From Shinella zoogloeoides (lineage in GTDB: Bacteria; Pseudomonadota; Alphaproteobacteria; Rhizobiales; Rhizobiaceae), in contig NZ_CP131131.1 in NCBI RefSeq assembly GCF_033705735.1, positions 930,001 through 994,000 of the forward strand: 64,000 bases of DNA, in the 5' to 3' direction. The position numbers were made by a program, and so were the translations under genes. Each line of letters starts with the position of its first letter. Positions within the stretch are counted from its first letter, which is position 1. Shown here one piece after another: positions 8,473-18,795 of the stretch. The notes below the pieces were generated by a model. That model saw nothing but the letters and a program-made list of their open reading frames with translations. It did not search any database and was not told the origin of the DNA.

Positions 8473-8492
8473 GTACACACATAGGTGTGTAC
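8473..8492. promoter_or_regulatory. VapBC autoregulatory operator
   Basis: GTACACAC and its perfect complement GTGTGTAC flank an ATAG spacer. This 20-bp dyad lies between the preceding stop codon and vapB, 43 bp before the vapB start. VapB antitoxins of the AbrB type bind such dyads, with VapC as corepressor. The position and symmetry strongly suggest this is that operator. Confidence 0.75.
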
Positions 8493-8535
8493 GTCGCGCG
8501 GCTTTTGTGCTATTCCTCTGTCGAAGGAGCAAGCG

Positions 8536-8772
8536 ATGCACAGAACCCGCGTTTTCAGGAACGGCAATTCCCAGGCGGTCCGCATCCCATCGGACCTCGC
8601 CTATGAGAATACCGAAGTCGAGATGGAGATCGAGCGCGTCGGCGACGAACTGCGTATTCGCCCGGCACGGCGTTCGCTCGCCGGTGTTCTCGACCGCTTC
8701 GCGCGTTTCTCGCCGGATTTCATGGCCGAAGGACGCGGCGACCAGGAGCAGGCTGAGCGGGATACGCTCTGA
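8536..8772 (+). CDS. vapB: VapB-type antitoxin (AbrB fold)
   Basis: This 78-residue antitoxin starts MHRTRVFRNGNSQAVRIP, the swapped-hairpin AbrB DNA-binding motif of VapB/VagC proteins, and its C-terminal half would wrap the toxin. It binds and neutralises VapC and represses the operon through the dyad at 8473-8492. The start at 8536 is supported by AAGGAG at 8524-8529. It overlaps the vapC start by one base (TGATG), as is usual for these pairs. Confidence 0.92.
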   Translation: MHRTRVFRNGNSQAVRIPSDLAYENTEVEMEIERVGDELRIRPARRSLAGVLDRFARFSPDFMAEGRGDQEQAERDTL

Positions 8773-9173
8773 TGCCGCGCTACATGCTCGACACGAACAT
8801 GTGTATCTATCTCATGAAGAACCAGCCGGAGCAGGTGGCGCGCCGTTTCGCGGCATGCCAGGTCGGTGATGTCGCGATGTCCGCCATCACCTATGCCGAG
8901 CTGCAATACGGTGTCGCCGCTTCCCGCGATCCGGCGCGGGAGGGCCTGAATCTGAGCGATCTGGTCGAGCTTATTCCCGTCCTGCCGTTCGACCGATTGG
9001 CGGGAGACGCCTACGGGCCGGTGCGCATGGCGACGCGCGAGCGGAAGTCCGATCATCTCGACAAGCTCATCGCCGCTCACGCCATCGCCGCCGATGTCGT
9101 GCTTGTCACCAACAACCTTCGTGACTTCGCGGCCTATCCCGGCCTCCGGCTCGAGAATTGGCTCGACAGCTAG
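8772..9173 (+). CDS. vapC: VapC-type toxin, PIN-domain ribonuclease
   Basis: This 133-residue PIN-domain protein should be a Mg-dependent endoribonuclease that cleaves specific RNAs when freed from VapB. The acidic active-site residues are present: Asp7 in MLDTN, Glu43 in YAELQYG, Asp97 in SDHLDKLIAAHA, and Asn115 and Asp118 in VTNNLRDF. No catalytic residue seems lost, so the module looks intact. The gene converges on cueR with only three bases between the stop codons. Confidence 0.93.
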   Translation: MPRYMLDTNMCIYLMKNQPEQVARRFAACQVGDVAMSAITYAELQYGVAASRDPAREGLNLSDLVELIPVLPFDRLAGDAYGPVRMATRERKSDHLDKLIAAHAIAADVVLVTNNLRDFAAYPGLRLENWLDS

Positions 9174-9176
9174 GCG

Positions 9177-9583
9177 CTAGCAGCATCCCTCTTCGCTTTT
9201 CCCGCTCGCCAACTGCTCGAGGATCGGGCAGTCCGGCCGGTCGTCGCCGTGGCAGTGGGCGGAGAGGTGTTCCAGTGTGTGGACCATCTCCTGCAGCAGC
9301 TGCATCTTGGCCCGCATCTCGTCGATATGCTCGCTGGCGATGCGCTTGACGTCGGAGGAGGCGCGGGCGCGGTCCTGCCAGAGGGTGAGGAGGTCGCGGA
9401 TCTGGGCGATGGAGAAGCCTAGGTCGCGGGCGCGGCGGATGAAGGAGAGCGTGGAGAGGTCCTTCGGGCCGTAGACACGGTAGCCGGAACCCGTGCGGCC
9501 GGCCGCGCGGATAAGGCCGATCTGCTCGTAATGCCGGATCATCTTGGCGGTGACGCCCGTCGCCTCCGCCGCTTCGCCGATAT

Positions 9584-9587
<4 letters not shown>
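9177..9587 (-). CDS. cueR: Cu(I)-responsive MerR-family regulator
   Basis: This 136-residue MerR-family activator senses monovalent copper (also silver and gold in homologues) in the cytoplasm. The N-terminal winged helix ([24 protein letters not shown]) is followed by a long dimerisation helix. The metal loop has Cys112 and Cys120 in [12 protein letters not shown], at the positions of the ligands in E. coli CueR. A terminal Cys-Cys pair is also present. It overlaps the copA stop by four bases, so it is translated from the copA message. In rhizobia the same gene is often called hmrR. Confidence 0.94.
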
Positions 9588-12046
<2,459 letters not shown>

Positions 12047-12074
12047 GGTGCACCTTTCATCCTAAGTCGGATAG

Positions 12075-12105
12075 ATCGTGCACCTTCCCATCGTGTCAAG
12101 GTCAA
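12075..12105 (-). promoter_or_regulatory. CueR-type promoter of copA with 19-bp spacer
   Basis: On the minus strand TTGACC (12105-12100) and CACGAT (12080-12075) are separated by exactly 19 bp, the overlong spacing that MerR-family activators correct by distorting DNA. Within the spacer, ACCTT at 12082-12086 and AAGGT at 12098-12102 form the dyad, closely resembling the E. coli copA operator. It sits 29 bases before the copA start codon, so the leader is very short. Confidence 0.85.
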
Positions 12106-12113
12106 GCGCCAAC

Positions 12114-12132
12114 TTGACGCATCAGGCGTCAA
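12114..12132. other. Small hairpin spanning the copper chaperone stop codon
   Basis: TTGACGC and its complement GCGTCAA flank ATCAG, and the chaperone stop codon lies in the loop. There is no T-run on either side, so this is not a convincing rho-independent terminator. It may mark the end of the chaperone message just before the copA promoter. Confidence 0.35.
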
Positions 12133-12334
12133 CCGGCGAATAGCCCTCGGCCGCGATGACGGAAGCGACGGCGGCGCGGTCGCCGGCATTCTCGATGGAG
12201 ACGCGCTTTGCGGCAAGATCGATATCGACCCTGGCGGCAGGGTAGGCGGCAAGCACCGCGCCGGTGATCGTCCTGACGCAGTGCCCACAGGTCATGTCTT
12301 CAACGGTGAAGGCGAGGGTCTTGTCGTCGCTCAT
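12122..12334 (-). CDS. copZ: Heavy-metal-associated domain copper chaperone
   Basis: This 70-residue single-domain protein carries MTCGHC (Cys16, Cys19) followed by the ferredoxin-like beta-alpha-beta pattern of CopZ/Atx1 chaperones, and would hand Cu(I) to CopA in the cytoplasm. The ATG at 12334 is chosen because AGGAG sits seven bases upstream; an in-frame TTG two codons earlier is too close to that site. It lies upstream of copA on the same strand, but the CueR-type promoter falls between the two genes, so copA can be transcribed separately. I saw no second CueR box upstream of this gene. Confidence 0.9.
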   Translation of the reverse strand: MSDDKTLAFTVEDMTCGHCVRTITGAVLAAYPAARVDIDLAAKRVSIENAGDRAAVASVIAAEGYSPVDA

Positions 12335-12412
12335 GGGCAATCTCCTGATGTTTGCGCCATGCTGAACCCTTCCCCCGTGGGAAGGTCAAGGCCGATTTAC
12401 TCACAACGCCGC

Positions 12413-13579
12413 TTAACCGAAATTGGAGAGGCGTTCCCTTAGCCGCGAAATGGTCTCGACATCCGCATTGGCGAAGGCGAAGCGCAGGTAGCCCTCCTGC
12501 CGCTCGCCAAAATAGCTGCCCGGAAGGCAGAGGATGCCCGCCTCCTTGGCGAGCCTTTCCGCGACGCGCGCGGAGGGCGTACCCTCGAACGGATGGCCGA
12601 TGAAGGCGAAATAGGCGCCGACGGCGCCGACGCGCCAGGCCGGAACGCCCGCCATGGTCGTCCGTAGCGCCTCGACGCGCCGGGCGATTTCGCGGCGATT
12701 CTCCTCGCGCCAGTCGGCCAGCAGCGGCAGGGCGGTGGCGACGGCGGCCTGGGCGGAGCGGGGCGGGCAGATCTGGAGATTGTCCATGATCTTCGCCACC
12801 TGTTCCACCACGGCGGGGCCGGCGGTGATGGCGCCGAGGCGGTGGCCGGGAATGCAGAAGGATTTCGAGAAGCTGTAGAGGCCAATCAGCGTTTCCTCCC
12901 AGCCCTTGCGGGCGAAGAGATCGTGCGGCCGGCCGGCGCCGCCCGGCAGGAAATCGCGATAGGTCTCGTCGAGGATCAGCCAGATGCCGCGCGTCACGCA
13001 GAGGTCGTAGATCGCCGCGATCAGTTCCGGCGGATAGACCGCGCCCGTCGGGTTGTTCGGCGAGACGAGCGCGATGGCCCTGACGTCCGGCGTGATGGCG
13101 GCGGCAAGCGTCTCGACGTCGGGCAGGAAGCCGTTCGCCGGGTCGCAGGGCGCAAAGCGCGTCCTCACGCCGAGCATGGCGAGCGTGGTCTCCTGGTTGA
13201 AGTAATAGGGATCGGTCATCAGCACGGCGTCGCCCGCCCCGGCAACCGCCATGGCGGCGCAGATGAAGGCCTGGTTGCAGCCGGCGGTGACATGGACGTT
13301 GCCGGCGGCAAGAGTGGTGCCGTAGGTCTCGGACAGATGTGCGGCATAGGCCTTGCGCAGGCTCTCCTCGCCTTCGATCGGCCCGTAGCCGGTATAGGCG
13401 CGCGAGGCGGCGTTCTCGCCGAGCAGGCGCAGCATCTCGGGATGCGGCGGATAGCCGGGAACGGCCTGCGACAGGTCGATCATCGGCCCGCTGCTGCCGT
13501 CATAGGCGGAGGCCCAGGCGAAGACCGAGGGGATCGGCGGGGCGGAAAGGTTTGCGACGAGCGGATTGAAACGGGGCAT
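12413..13579 (-). CDS. PLP-dependent aminotransferase, class I/II
   Basis: This 388-residue enzyme is a fold-type I aminotransferase. The PLP site is complete: SPNNPTG with Asn176, DETYRDF with Asp204 and Tyr207, and SFSKSFCIPGHR with Schiff-base Lys239 and the phosphate-binding arginine. It transfers an amino group between an amino acid or amine and a 2-oxo acid in the cytoplasm. It follows the LysR gene by 15 bp on the same strand and is probably cotranscribed with it. The neighbouring polyamine-type importer makes an amine or amino acid substrate likely, but this is inference. Confidence 0.92.
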   Translation of the reverse strand: MPRFNPLVANLSAPPIPSVFAWASAYDGSSGPMIDLSQAVPGYPPHPEMLRLLGENAASRAYTGYGPIEGEESLRKAYAAHLSETYGTTLAAGNVHVTAGCNQAFICAAMAVAGAGDAVLMTDPYYFNQETTLAMLGVRTRFAPCDPANGFLPDVETLAAAITPDVRAIALVSPNNPTGAVYPPELIAAIYDLCVTRGIWLILDETYRDFLPGGAGRPHDLFARKGWEETLIGLYSFSKSFCIPGHRLGAITAGPAVVEQVAKIMDNLQICPPRSAQAAVATALPLLADWREENRREIARRVEALRTTMAGVPAWRVGAVGAYFAFIGHPFEGTPSARVAERLAKEAGILCLPGSYFGERQEGYLRFAFANADVETISRLRERLSNFG

Positions 13580-13594
13580 GGTCTTCTCTGACGT

Positions 13595-14611
13595 TCAGGC
13601 GCGGGTCTTGCGCGGTTGGCTGGAAGCGGGCCGGCGCGGGGCCGGGGCCGAAAGGGAGCGATGAGCATCGGCCGCCCGACCGCCACGCCCGCGCATCGGC
13701 ATGCGGGCGGAGGCTTGCGGCTCGGGAAGGGTCTCCTCGAGCGTAGCGAACAGCCAGTCGATGAAGACCTTGACGATGGGCGTCTGGCGCGCCGCCTGCC
13801 GGCAGGCGACGTAAAAGGCATGGTTCGCCGGCACGGTGAGGCCGAAGGGCACGACGAGGTCGCCGCGGGCGATCAGGCTGCTGGCGGTGATCGTGTCGCC
13901 GAGCGCGATGCCCTGGCCATGCAGCGCCGCCTCGGTGGAAAGGCGCGCATCGCTCATGAAATGCTGCGGGCCGCGCGGCATGTCGATAGCGTCCGCCGCC
14001 GCCAGCCAGGTGTTCCATTCGCGCCCGTCGTCGCCGTGGAACAGCGTATGGTCGGCAAGGTCGCGCACCGAGCGCAGCGGCCGGCTGTTGAGCAGCGTGG
14101 GGCTGGCGACGGGAAAGAGCTGCAGGTTCGACCAGAGCCGCGTCCAGCAGTCCGGCCAGTTGCCGTCGCCGTAGAGCACGCAGACATCCGTGTCGAGCGA
14201 GCGCAGGTGCTCGGGATCGTTGGAGGCGACCAGCTTGAGGCGCACGCCGGGATAATGCTCGGTGAAGGAGGGAAGGCGCGGGAGCAGCCAGAGCGAGAGG
14301 AGGGCGGGCACGCAGGCGATGGAAATGTCGCCGCGTGTTTCCGGCTGCTTCATCAGTGCGGTCGCCGCCGCGATCTCGCCGAAGGCGTTGGTGACGGCCG
14401 GCAGGAGCAGTGCGCCCTGCGGCGTCAGCTTCAGCCGCTTGCCGCCGCGCTCGAACAGCGCCGTTCCGAGCGCTTCCTCCAATGCGCGGATCTGGTGGCT
14501 GATCGCGCCATGCGTGACGCTCAGCTCGCGCGCCGCGGCGGAGACGGAACCCCGGCGGACGGTGGCCTCGAAGGCGCGCAGGGGATTGAGCGGCGGCAGG
14601 CGCGAGGCCAT
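13595..14611 (-). CDS. LysR-family transcriptional regulator, GcvA-like
   Basis: This 338-residue regulator starts MASRLPPLNPLRAFEATVRRG and has a LysR winged helix at about residues 8-65 (SVSAAARELSVTHGAISHQI), which is the GcvA-like subtype, then a two-lobed effector domain. The last 35-40 residues (after about 300) are rich in Arg, Ala and Pro and extend past the usual end of the family. It is divergent from the solute-binding protein gene at 14921 and upstream of the aminotransferase, so it probably controls both. A CGTGAG-N5-CTCACG dyad 20 bp upstream of its start is a likely operator. Confidence 0.92.
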   Translation of the reverse strand: MASRLPPLNPLRAFEATVRRGSVSAAARELSVTHGAISHQIRALEEALGTALFERGGKRLKLTPQGALLLPAVTNAFGEIAAATALMKQPETRGDISIACVPALLSLWLLPRLPSFTEHYPGVRLKLVASNDPEHLRSLDTDVCVLYGDGNWPDCWTRLWSNLQLFPVASPTLLNSRPLRSVRDLADHTLFHGDDGREWNTWLAAADAIDMPRGPQHFMSDARLSTEAALHGQGIALGDTITASSLIARGDLVVPFGLTVPANHAFYVACRQAARQTPIVKVFIDWLFATLEETLPEPQASARMPMRGRGGRAADAHRSLSAPAPRRPASSQPRKTRA

Positions 14612-14630
14612 GAAAGCGGGAAACCTGTTT

Positions 14631-14647
14631 CGTGAGTTTTTCTCACG
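14631..14647. promoter_or_regulatory. Candidate LysR operator
   Basis: CGTGAG and its complement CTCACG flank TTTTT, 20 bp upstream of the LysR start codon. The core fits the T-N11-A interrupted dyad bound by LysR-type regulators. Its closeness to the LysR gene suggests negative autoregulation. Confidence 0.5.
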
Positions 14648-14878
14648 GCGAACGCTATAACAATGCCAATTGCTTTTCCAGGCGTTTTATTACGATACTG
14701 GCAAAAACGAGGGCGAAGCCCTGGGGAACGATCGGGAGGCTCCGGCCGGATTGGGAATGCGCGGCGACGCTCCGCGCCGGCCGCATGCAGGTTTCTTCAC
14801 GAAAATCCGACCCTGACGGCTTTCGGCCCTTCCGTGGCGCCGACGGCCTGACATAGAATGACGACAACGGGAACACTC

Positions 14879-14899
14879 CCGGCCGGATCGACCGGCCGG
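14879..14899 (+). other. GC hairpin in the leader of the importer operon
   Basis: CCGGCCGG is repeated as its own complement around ATCGA, six bases before the AAGGAG ribosome-binding site at 14905. It would form a stable stem in the leader and may protect the 5' end of the message or modulate translation. No known riboswitch fold is recognisable. Confidence 0.4.
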
Positions 14900-14920
14900 C
14901 CTATAAGGAGAAAGACGACC

Positions 14921-16009
14921 ATGCGTGACATCCTCAAGGCCAATGTCAGCCGCCGCGCCGTACTGGGTGCGGGCGTTGCCGGCGCCTCGCTGCTCGCCAT
15001 GCCGGCGGTCCTTCGCGCGCAGGACAAGTCGCTGAAGGTCGGCGTCTACGGTGGCTACTTCAAGGATTCCTTCGACAAGAACATCTTCGCGGACTTCACG
15101 AAGGAAACGGGCATCGCCGTGGAATCGGTCGCCGAGCCGACCGGCGAGGCCTGGCTCGTCCAGCTCGAGCAGGCCGCCCGCGCCGGCCAGGCTCCCGCCG
15201 ACGTCTCGATGATGTCGCAGGTCGCCATGCTCAAGGGCCAGTCGACCGAGCTCTGGTCGCCGCTCGACATGGCGAAGATTCCGAACGGATCGAACCTCAT
15301 CGACCATTTCGTCAACAAGTATCCGGACGGCCGCGTCGCCGGCATCGGGGCGGTCGCCTGGTACATCACGCTCGTCACCAACACCAATGTCTATCCGGAA
15401 GCGCCGACCTCCTGGGCCGCGCTCTGGGATCCGGCGAATGCCGACAAGCTCGGCCTGCTCGCGCTCGTCTCCAACTCCTTCCTTCTGGAAGTGACGGCCA
15501 AGACCCATTTCGGCGGCACGAACGCGCTTGACACCGAGGAAGGCCAGGTCAAGGCCTTCGAGAAGCTTGCCGAGGTGAAGCCGAACGTCCGTCTCTGGTA
15601 CCGCGACGAGGCGCAGTTCGAGCAGTCGCTGAAATCGGGCGAAATCCCGATGGGCCAGTATTACCATGACGTGACGGGCCTTGCCGCCAAGGACGGCCAG
15701 CCGGTCCGCTCCACCTTCCCGAAGGAAGGCGGCATCATGGATTCGGGCTGCTGGGCGCTGTCGCGCGCCTCGCAGAAGACCGAGGAAGCCCACACCTTCA
15801 TCAACTATATGTGCCAGCCGCAGATCCAGGCGATCCTGTCGCGCAAGGTCGGTACCGCGCCGACCGTCAAGCGCGACCTGCTCGACCTTTCGGCCGAGGA
15901 ATTCGCCGCCGTGTCGTCCGATATCGAGCCGATCATCCCGCGCTACGATCTCTACACGACCAAGGCCGACTGGCTGAACCAGAAGTGGACGGAGATGATC
16001 GCCGGCTGA
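14921..16009 (+). CDS. Extracellular solute-binding protein, polyamine type
   Basis: This 362-residue periplasmic binding protein starts at the ATG at 14921 with AAGGAG upstream. The leader has a twin-arginine start (VSRRAVLGAGVAGASLLAM) with cleavage likely after LRAQ near residue 34. The mature protein belongs to the PotD/iron-binding-like family, opening LKVGVYGGYFKDSFDKN and containing TGIAVESV and MGQYYHDV. It is the first gene of a five-gene plus-strand operon with ATPase, two permeases and a nitrilase-family hydrolase. The ligand is unknown. A 12-bp perfect stem follows the stop codon. Confidence 0.9.
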   Translation: MRDILKANVSRRAVLGAGVAGASLLAMPAVLRAQDKSLKVGVYGGYFKDSFDKNIFADFTKETGIAVESVAEPTGEAWLVQLEQAARAGQAPADVSMMSQVAMLKGQSTELWSPLDMAKIPNGSNLIDHFVNKYPDGRVAGIGAVAWYITLVTNTNVYPEAPTSWAALWDPANADKLGLLALVSNSFLLEVTAKTHFGGTNALDTEEGQVKAFEKLAEVKPNVRLWYRDEAQFEQSLKSGEIPMGQYYHDVTGLAAKDGQPVRSTFPKEGGIMDSGCWALSRASQKTEEAHTFINYMCQPQIQAILSRKVGTAPTVKRDLLDLSAEEFAAVSSDIEPIIPRYDLYTTKADWLNQKWTEMIAG

Positions 16010-16034
16010 TAAGAGCCTGCGATCGAAGAATGCC

Positions 16035-16073
16035 CGCCCGGCCGCCCGCATGCGATATGCCGGCGGCCGGGCG
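16035..16073 (+). other. Strong intra-operon stem-loop after the binding-protein gene
   Basis: CGCCCGGCCGCC at 16035-16046 pairs perfectly with 16062-16073, and the loop can extend the stem through GCAT and ATGC. No T-run follows. Stems at this place are known to stabilise the upstream binding-protein message and raise it above the ATPase and permease messages; that role is inferred here. Confidence 0.6.
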
Positions 16074-16105
16074 TCATCACAACGAACGCGCCGAGCGGAG
16101 AACCA

Positions 16106-17140
16106 ATGTCCGGGCTGACCCTTCAGAACGTCACCAAGCAATTCGGCACGTTTACGGCCGTCAGGAACGTGCAGCTCACCGTGCCGCACGGCACCTTCGT
16201 CTGCCTTCTCGGCCCGTCCGGCTGCGGCAAGACCACGCTGATGCGCATGGTCGCCGGCCTCGACCTGCCGACGAGCGGCGAGATCCGGCTCGACGGCGCG
16301 GACATCACCCATGTCCCGACGCACAAGCGCGACCTCGGCATGGTCTTCCAGTCGCTGGCGCTCTTCCCGCATCTGACGGTCGGCGAGAACATCGCCTATT
16401 CGCTGCGCATCCGCGGCGTCGGCAAGGAGGAGCAGAAGAAGCGCGTCGATGAGCTTCTGTCGATGATCCATCTCACGGGTTACGCCGACCGCCCGGTCGC
16501 GAAGCTCTCCGGCGGCCAGCGCCAGCGCGTCGCCATCGCCCGCGCGCTCGCCATCTCGCCGAAGCTCTTCCTGCTCGACGAACCGCTTTCGGCGCTCGAC
16601 GCCAAGCTGCGCGAGGCCATGCAGGTGGAGCTGCGCCAGCTCCAGCAGCGCCTCGGCATCACCACCATCGTCGTCACCCACGACCAGCGCGAGGCCATGA
16701 CCATGGCCGACACCGTGGTGGTCATGAACGGCGGCGAGATTCGCCAGGCCGCCCCGCCGGTCGAGATCTACCGCCGCCCGGCCGATACCTTCGTCGCCGA
16801 CTTCATCGGCATGACGAACCTCATCGATTTCTCCGCGGACGCCTCCGGCGCCTCGGTTCTCGGCAGTCCGGTCGCCGGTCTTGCCCTCCCGGCCGGCCTT
16901 TCGTCCGGCATCCTTTCGGTGCGGCCCGAGGACGTGCGCCTGACCGCGCCCGGCAACGGCGCGATCACCGGCAAGGTCACCTTCATTCGCGATCTCGGCG
17001 GCACGATCGAGACCTTCGTGGAGGCCGGCGGCAAGCAGATCGTCGCCGTCTCCATGCCGAATGCCCGGCCTGAGGTCGCCATCGGGCAGGAGGTTGGCAT
17101 CGGGCTCGACCCAGCCGATTGCGTGGTGCTGAAGTCATGA
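16106..17140 (+). CDS. ABC transporter ATP-binding protein, polyamine type
   Basis: This 344-residue ATPase drives the importer encoded around it. Walker [10 protein letters not shown] is at residues 36-44, LSGGQRQR near 134 and Walker B LFLLDEP near 155, followed by a switch histidine in VTHDQ. The C-terminal third is a TOBE-type domain (VRPEDVRLTAPGNG). The start at 16106 has GCGGAG upstream. It overlaps the next gene by four bases (ATGA), so translation is coupled. The subfamily is spermidine/putrescine or iron-like. Confidence 0.92.
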   Translation: MSGLTLQNVTKQFGTFTAVRNVQLTVPHGTFVCLLGPSGCGKTTLMRMVAGLDLPTSGEIRLDGADITHVPTHKRDLGMVFQSLALFPHLTVGENIAYSLRIRGVGKEEQKKRVDELLSMIHLTGYADRPVAKLSGGQRQRVAIARALAISPKLFLLDEPLSALDAKLREAMQVELRQLQQRLGITTIVVTHDQREAMTMADTVVVMNGGEIRQAAPPVEIYRRPADTFVADFIGMTNLIDFSADASGASVLGSPVAGLALPAGLSSGILSVRPEDVRLTAPGNGAITGKVTFIRDLGGTIETFVEAGGKQIVAVSMPNARPEVAIGQEVGIGLDPADCVVLKS

Positions 17141-17991
17141 GACGCGAGCCCCCGCAGAAACTCTCGGACTATGCGCCGCTGGTCTTTCCGGCGGGCATGC
17201 TGATCGTCTTCTTCGTCGTGCCTTTCGCGACGATGATCGCGGTCTCCTTCTTCAAGCGCGATCCGGCCGGCTTCTATTCGGCCGATTTCGTCTTCGACAA
17301 TTACGCCCGCTTCCTCAGCCTGTTCTTCGGCAAGGTGCTCGGCTTCTCGCTGTTCCTCGCGATCGCCGTCGCCATCTGCTGCGTCGTGCTCGCGGTGCCC
17401 TTCACCTATCTCCTCTCGCGCGCCGGGCGGCGCGCGCAGGTGCTCTGGCTGGTGGCGCTGCTCTCGGTGCTGTCGCTGTCGGAGGTCATCATCGGCTTTG
17501 CCTGGTCGACGCTCTTCTCGCGCACCGCCGGCATCACCAACATCCTCGTCGCGCTCGGCATCCTGAAGGAGGCGGTGGCGCTGAACCCGAGCTTCGGCGC
17601 GGTGCTGACCGCCATGGTCTACCAGGCGCTGCCCTATACGGTGCTGGTGCTCTATCCCGCCCTCGTGCGGCTCGATCCGACGCTGACGGAGGCCGCGCGC
17701 ACGCTCGGCGCTTCGCCCGTCAAGGCCTTCTTCACCGTCGTCGTGCCGGCGCTGCGCAACACCATCGTCGCGACCCTGATCATGGTCTTCATCTTCGCGC
17801 TCGGCTCGTACCTGCTGCCGCAGATCCTCGGCCGGCCGCAGCACTGGACGCTCTCGGTGCTCATCACCGACCAGGCGATCTACCAGTCGAACATGCCCTT
17901 CGCCGCCGCCATGGCCGTTTTCCTCGTGCTCGTCACGCTCGGCCTCGTCGCGCTCACCGTCTATGCCGGCCGCAAGGGGGAAGCCGCATGA
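17137..17991 (+). CDS. ABC transporter permease, PotB type
   Basis: This 284-residue inner-membrane permease starts MRREPPQKLSDYAPLVFPAG and has about six helices and an EAA loop EAARTLGASPVKAFFTVV that docks on the ATPase. The ATG overlaps the ATPase stop codon, and the 3' end overlaps the next permease by ATGA. It forms the channel with that partner. A slightly longer start six codons upstream is possible but less well placed. Confidence 0.92.
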   Translation: MRREPPQKLSDYAPLVFPAGMLIVFFVVPFATMIAVSFFKRDPAGFYSADFVFDNYARFLSLFFGKVLGFSLFLAIAVAICCVVLAVPFTYLLSRAGRRAQVLWLVALLSVLSLSEVIIGFAWSTLFSRTAGITNILVALGILKEAVALNPSFGAVLTAMVYQALPYTVLVLYPALVRLDPTLTEAARTLGASPVKAFFTVVVPALRNTIVATLIMVFIFALGSYLLPQILGRPQHWTLSVLITDQAIYQSNMPFAAAMAVFLVLVTLGLVALTVYAGRKGEAA

Positions 17992-18785
17992 ACACGCTGC
18001 TGCAACGGCTCTATTTCGGCCTGATCGGCCTGTTCCTTTCGCTGCCGATCATCGTCGTCGCCGGCGTCTCGGTGAACGAGAAGCAGACGCTCGCCTTCCC
18101 CCCGCAGGGCTTTTCGCTCGGCTGGTACGGCGAGATCTTCGCCAATGTCGAATGGCGCAACGCCCTTTTCGCCTCGATCACGCTCGCCGCGCTCTCCGCC
18201 GCCGTGGCGCTCCTGATCGCGCTGCCGCTCGCCTGGTTCCTGTGGCGGCGGGATGCGCCCTGGGCGAATATCTTCCAGCTTCTCGGCATCGCGCCCTTCA
18301 CGCTGCCGCCGGTCATCACCGCGCTTGGCCTCCTCACCTTCTGGGCGACGACGGGCTTCTACGGCCAGCCGGCGACCGCGGTGATCAGCCATGCCATCTT
18401 CTTCGTGACGCTGCCGCTGGTGACGCTCTCGCTCGGCTTCTCCTCCATCGACCGCTCGCTGGTGGAAGCGGCCGCGACGATGGGCGCGGACGACCGCACG
18501 ATCTTCCGCACGGTGGTCCTGCCGCTGATCCTGCCCTATCTGATATCCGGCTATGCCTTCGCCTTTGTCCTGTCGCTCAACGAGTATATCGTGGCCTACA
18601 TGACGATCGGCTTCACGATGGAGACGCTGCCGATCAAGATCTTCAACGCGCTGCGCTATGGCTACACGCCGACGATGGCCTCGGTCACGATCCTCTTCGT
18701 GGCGATCGCCGCCACCATTTTCGGTCTCGTCGCGCGCTTCGGCGATCTGCCCAAGCTGCTCGGCGCCATGTCGTCGCGGGATTAG
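17988..18785 (+). CDS. ABC transporter permease, PotC type
   Basis: This 265-residue inner-membrane permease opens MNTLLQRLYFGLIGLFLSLP, has about six helices and carries the EAA loop EAAATMGADDRTIFRTVV. It is the second channel subunit of the importer and overlaps the first permease gene by four bases. Ten bases separate it from the following hydrolase gene, which should be on the same transcript. Confidence 0.92.
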   Translation: MNTLLQRLYFGLIGLFLSLPIIVVAGVSVNEKQTLAFPPQGFSLGWYGEIFANVEWRNALFASITLAALSAAVALLIALPLAWFLWRRDAPWANIFQLLGIAPFTLPPVITALGLLTFWATTGFYGQPATAVISHAIFFVTLPLVTLSLGFSSIDRSLVEAAATMGADDRTIFRTVVLPLILPYLISGYAFAFVLSLNEYIVAYMTIGFTMETLPIKIFNALRYGYTPTMASVTILFVAIAATIFGLVARFGDLPKLLGAMSSRD

Positions 18786-18795
18786 GACGAAACCC

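Larger units (their letters stand above)
14612..14920. other. Divergent regulatory region between LysR gene and importer operon
   Basis: No gene is seen in these 309 bases. They hold the LysR-side dyad at 14631-14647, an AT-rich stretch around 14655-14705 that probably carries promoter elements, and a GC hairpin at 14879-14899 just before the ribosome-binding site of the solute-binding protein gene. Confidence 0.6.
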
